A stretch of DNA of 24,335 nucleotides from Alphaproteobacteria bacterium MarineAlpha9_Bin7. GTDB lineage: Bacteria; Pseudomonadota; Alphaproteobacteria; UBA7887. Each line of letters opens with the position of its first letter. Positions within the stretch are counted from its first letter, which is position 1. This document shows, one piece after another, positions 23,869 to 24,335 of the stretch. The stretch covers positions 1 through 24,335 of the forward strand of contig PTKD01000004.1 in assembly GCA_002938115.1 (NCBI GenBank), written 5' to 3'. The notes under the pieces were generated by a model. The model saw only the letters and a list, made by a program, of their open reading frames with translations. It did not search any database and was not told the origin of the DNA. A program made the position numbers and the translations under genes.

Positions 23869-24135
23869 TTGGCAAAACCAGAGTGGGGTACAAAACACCT
23901 TTGTACTAACTGTAGCGCAAGGTTCTACGACATGAAACGGACACCTGTGTCATGCCCAGCCTGTGGTATAAAACCAAACGTGCCAAGCAGTATAAGTGCC
24001 TACAGCGGAACGAGACTGAAACCCCAGGCCACCGATACAACCACTGCGGATGCTAAAGATTCGATTGTAGATGATGGGACGGACGAAGATATCCATGATG
24101 ACACCACCGAGGTTGAGGAAGAGAAAAAAGCGTAA
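23869..24135 (+). CDS. TIGR02300-family zinc-ribbon protein with acidic tail
   Basis: A short protein of unknown function, characteristic of Alphaproteobacteria. The product is 88 residues. It begins MAKPEWGTKHLCTNCSARFYDM and has the zinc ribbon C12-x2-C15-x13-C29-x2-C32 (CTNC ... CPAC). The hallmark FYDLN of the family reads FYDMK here. Residues from about 45 are low-complexity and acidic (DDGTDEDIHDD, EVEEEKK), likely disordered. The start is TTG 23869, chosen because MAKPE(L/W)GTK is the family N-terminus and GGGGGA (23858-23863) lies 5 bases upstream. It is divergent from aroA and precedes a tRNA gene. A nucleic-acid-binding role is a guess from the zinc ribbon only. Confidence 0.85.
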   Translation: MAKPEWGTKHLCTNCSARFYDMKRTPVSCPACGIKPNVPSSISAYSGTRLKPQATDTTTADAKDSIVDDGTDEDIHDDTTEVEEEKKA

Positions 24136-24214
24136 CCAAGGTATTGGAGATAGATGTTGCGCCAAAAGACCATACGTGACCAAGCAATACGTTCGCGCTT
24201 TGAAATAATTTCCC

Positions 24215-24243
24215 TTGCGCTGAGATGGGACGCTGCATAACTT
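24215..24243 (+). promoter_or_regulatory. Candidate promoter for the tRNA-Ala gene
   Basis: TTGCGC (24215-24220), a 17-base spacer and TAACTT (24238-24243) give a moderate sigma70 match about 50 bases before the tRNA. The -10 is imperfect, so confidence is limited. The rest of the 24136-24292 spacer shows no gene. Confidence 0.35.
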
Positions 24244-24292
24244 TTGGTGGCGTGACAGGAGGTTCTGAGTGCTGGGGAGGAAGGGACCACGG

Positions 24293-24335
<43 letters not shown>

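Overview
The window is a stretch of ordinary chromosomal backbone from an alphaproteobacterium. The evidence is the alphaproteobacterial type of AddB/AddA, the small FYD(L/M)-type zinc-ribbon protein (TIGR02300 family) next to aroA, and a gene order (ahcY, tsaE, amgK, murU, addB, addA, trxA, folC, accD, trpA, trpB, trpF, pyrF, lapA, ihfB, sppA, rpsA, cmk, aroA) that is typical of that class. Base composition looks close to even by eye, and several genes use GTG or TTG starts (rapZ, trpA, folC, probably lapA and the zinc-ribbon gene). I see no insertion sequence, integrase, CRISPR array or phage gene.

Layout. Positions 1-3513 (+) carry ptsN, rapZ and ahcY, separated by two unusually empty gaps (751-1053 and 1936-2217). 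In many alphaproteobacteria hprK, an EIIA-Man gene and ptsH sit around rapZ; here they are absent. Positions 3546-11494 (+) form a tight operon-like run: tsaE (tRNA t6A modification), amgK and murU (MurNAc salvage) and addB-addA (double-strand break resection). trxA follows at 11645-11965. It converges on a long minus-strand series (23710 down to 12047): aroA, cmk, rpsA, sppA, ihfB, lapA, pyrF, trpF, trpB, trpA, accD, folC. A good sigma70-type promoter lies just upstream of aroA. The right end has the zinc-ribbon gene (+) divergent from aroA and the first 43 bases of a tRNA-Ala(GGC) cut by the window edge.

How the genes work together. The minus-strand series mixes shikimate/tryptophan synthesis (aroA, trpF, trpB, trpA) with pyrimidine (pyrF, cmk), fatty acid (accD) and folate (folC) synthesis, plus ribosomal S1 and IHF-beta. 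The plus-strand run combines translation fidelity, cell-wall recycling and DNA repair.

I do not see an obvious new multi-gene system. The strongest oddity is AddA, which ends about 50 residues after helicase motif VI and lacks the C-terminal nuclease domain, while AddB keeps its nuclease motifs. Secondary points are the loss of the PTS phosphorelay genes around rapZ, two coupled mini-ORFs in front of rapZ, a hairpin between sppA and ihfB, and residue changes at usually conserved positions in TsaE, MurU, TrxA and AroA.
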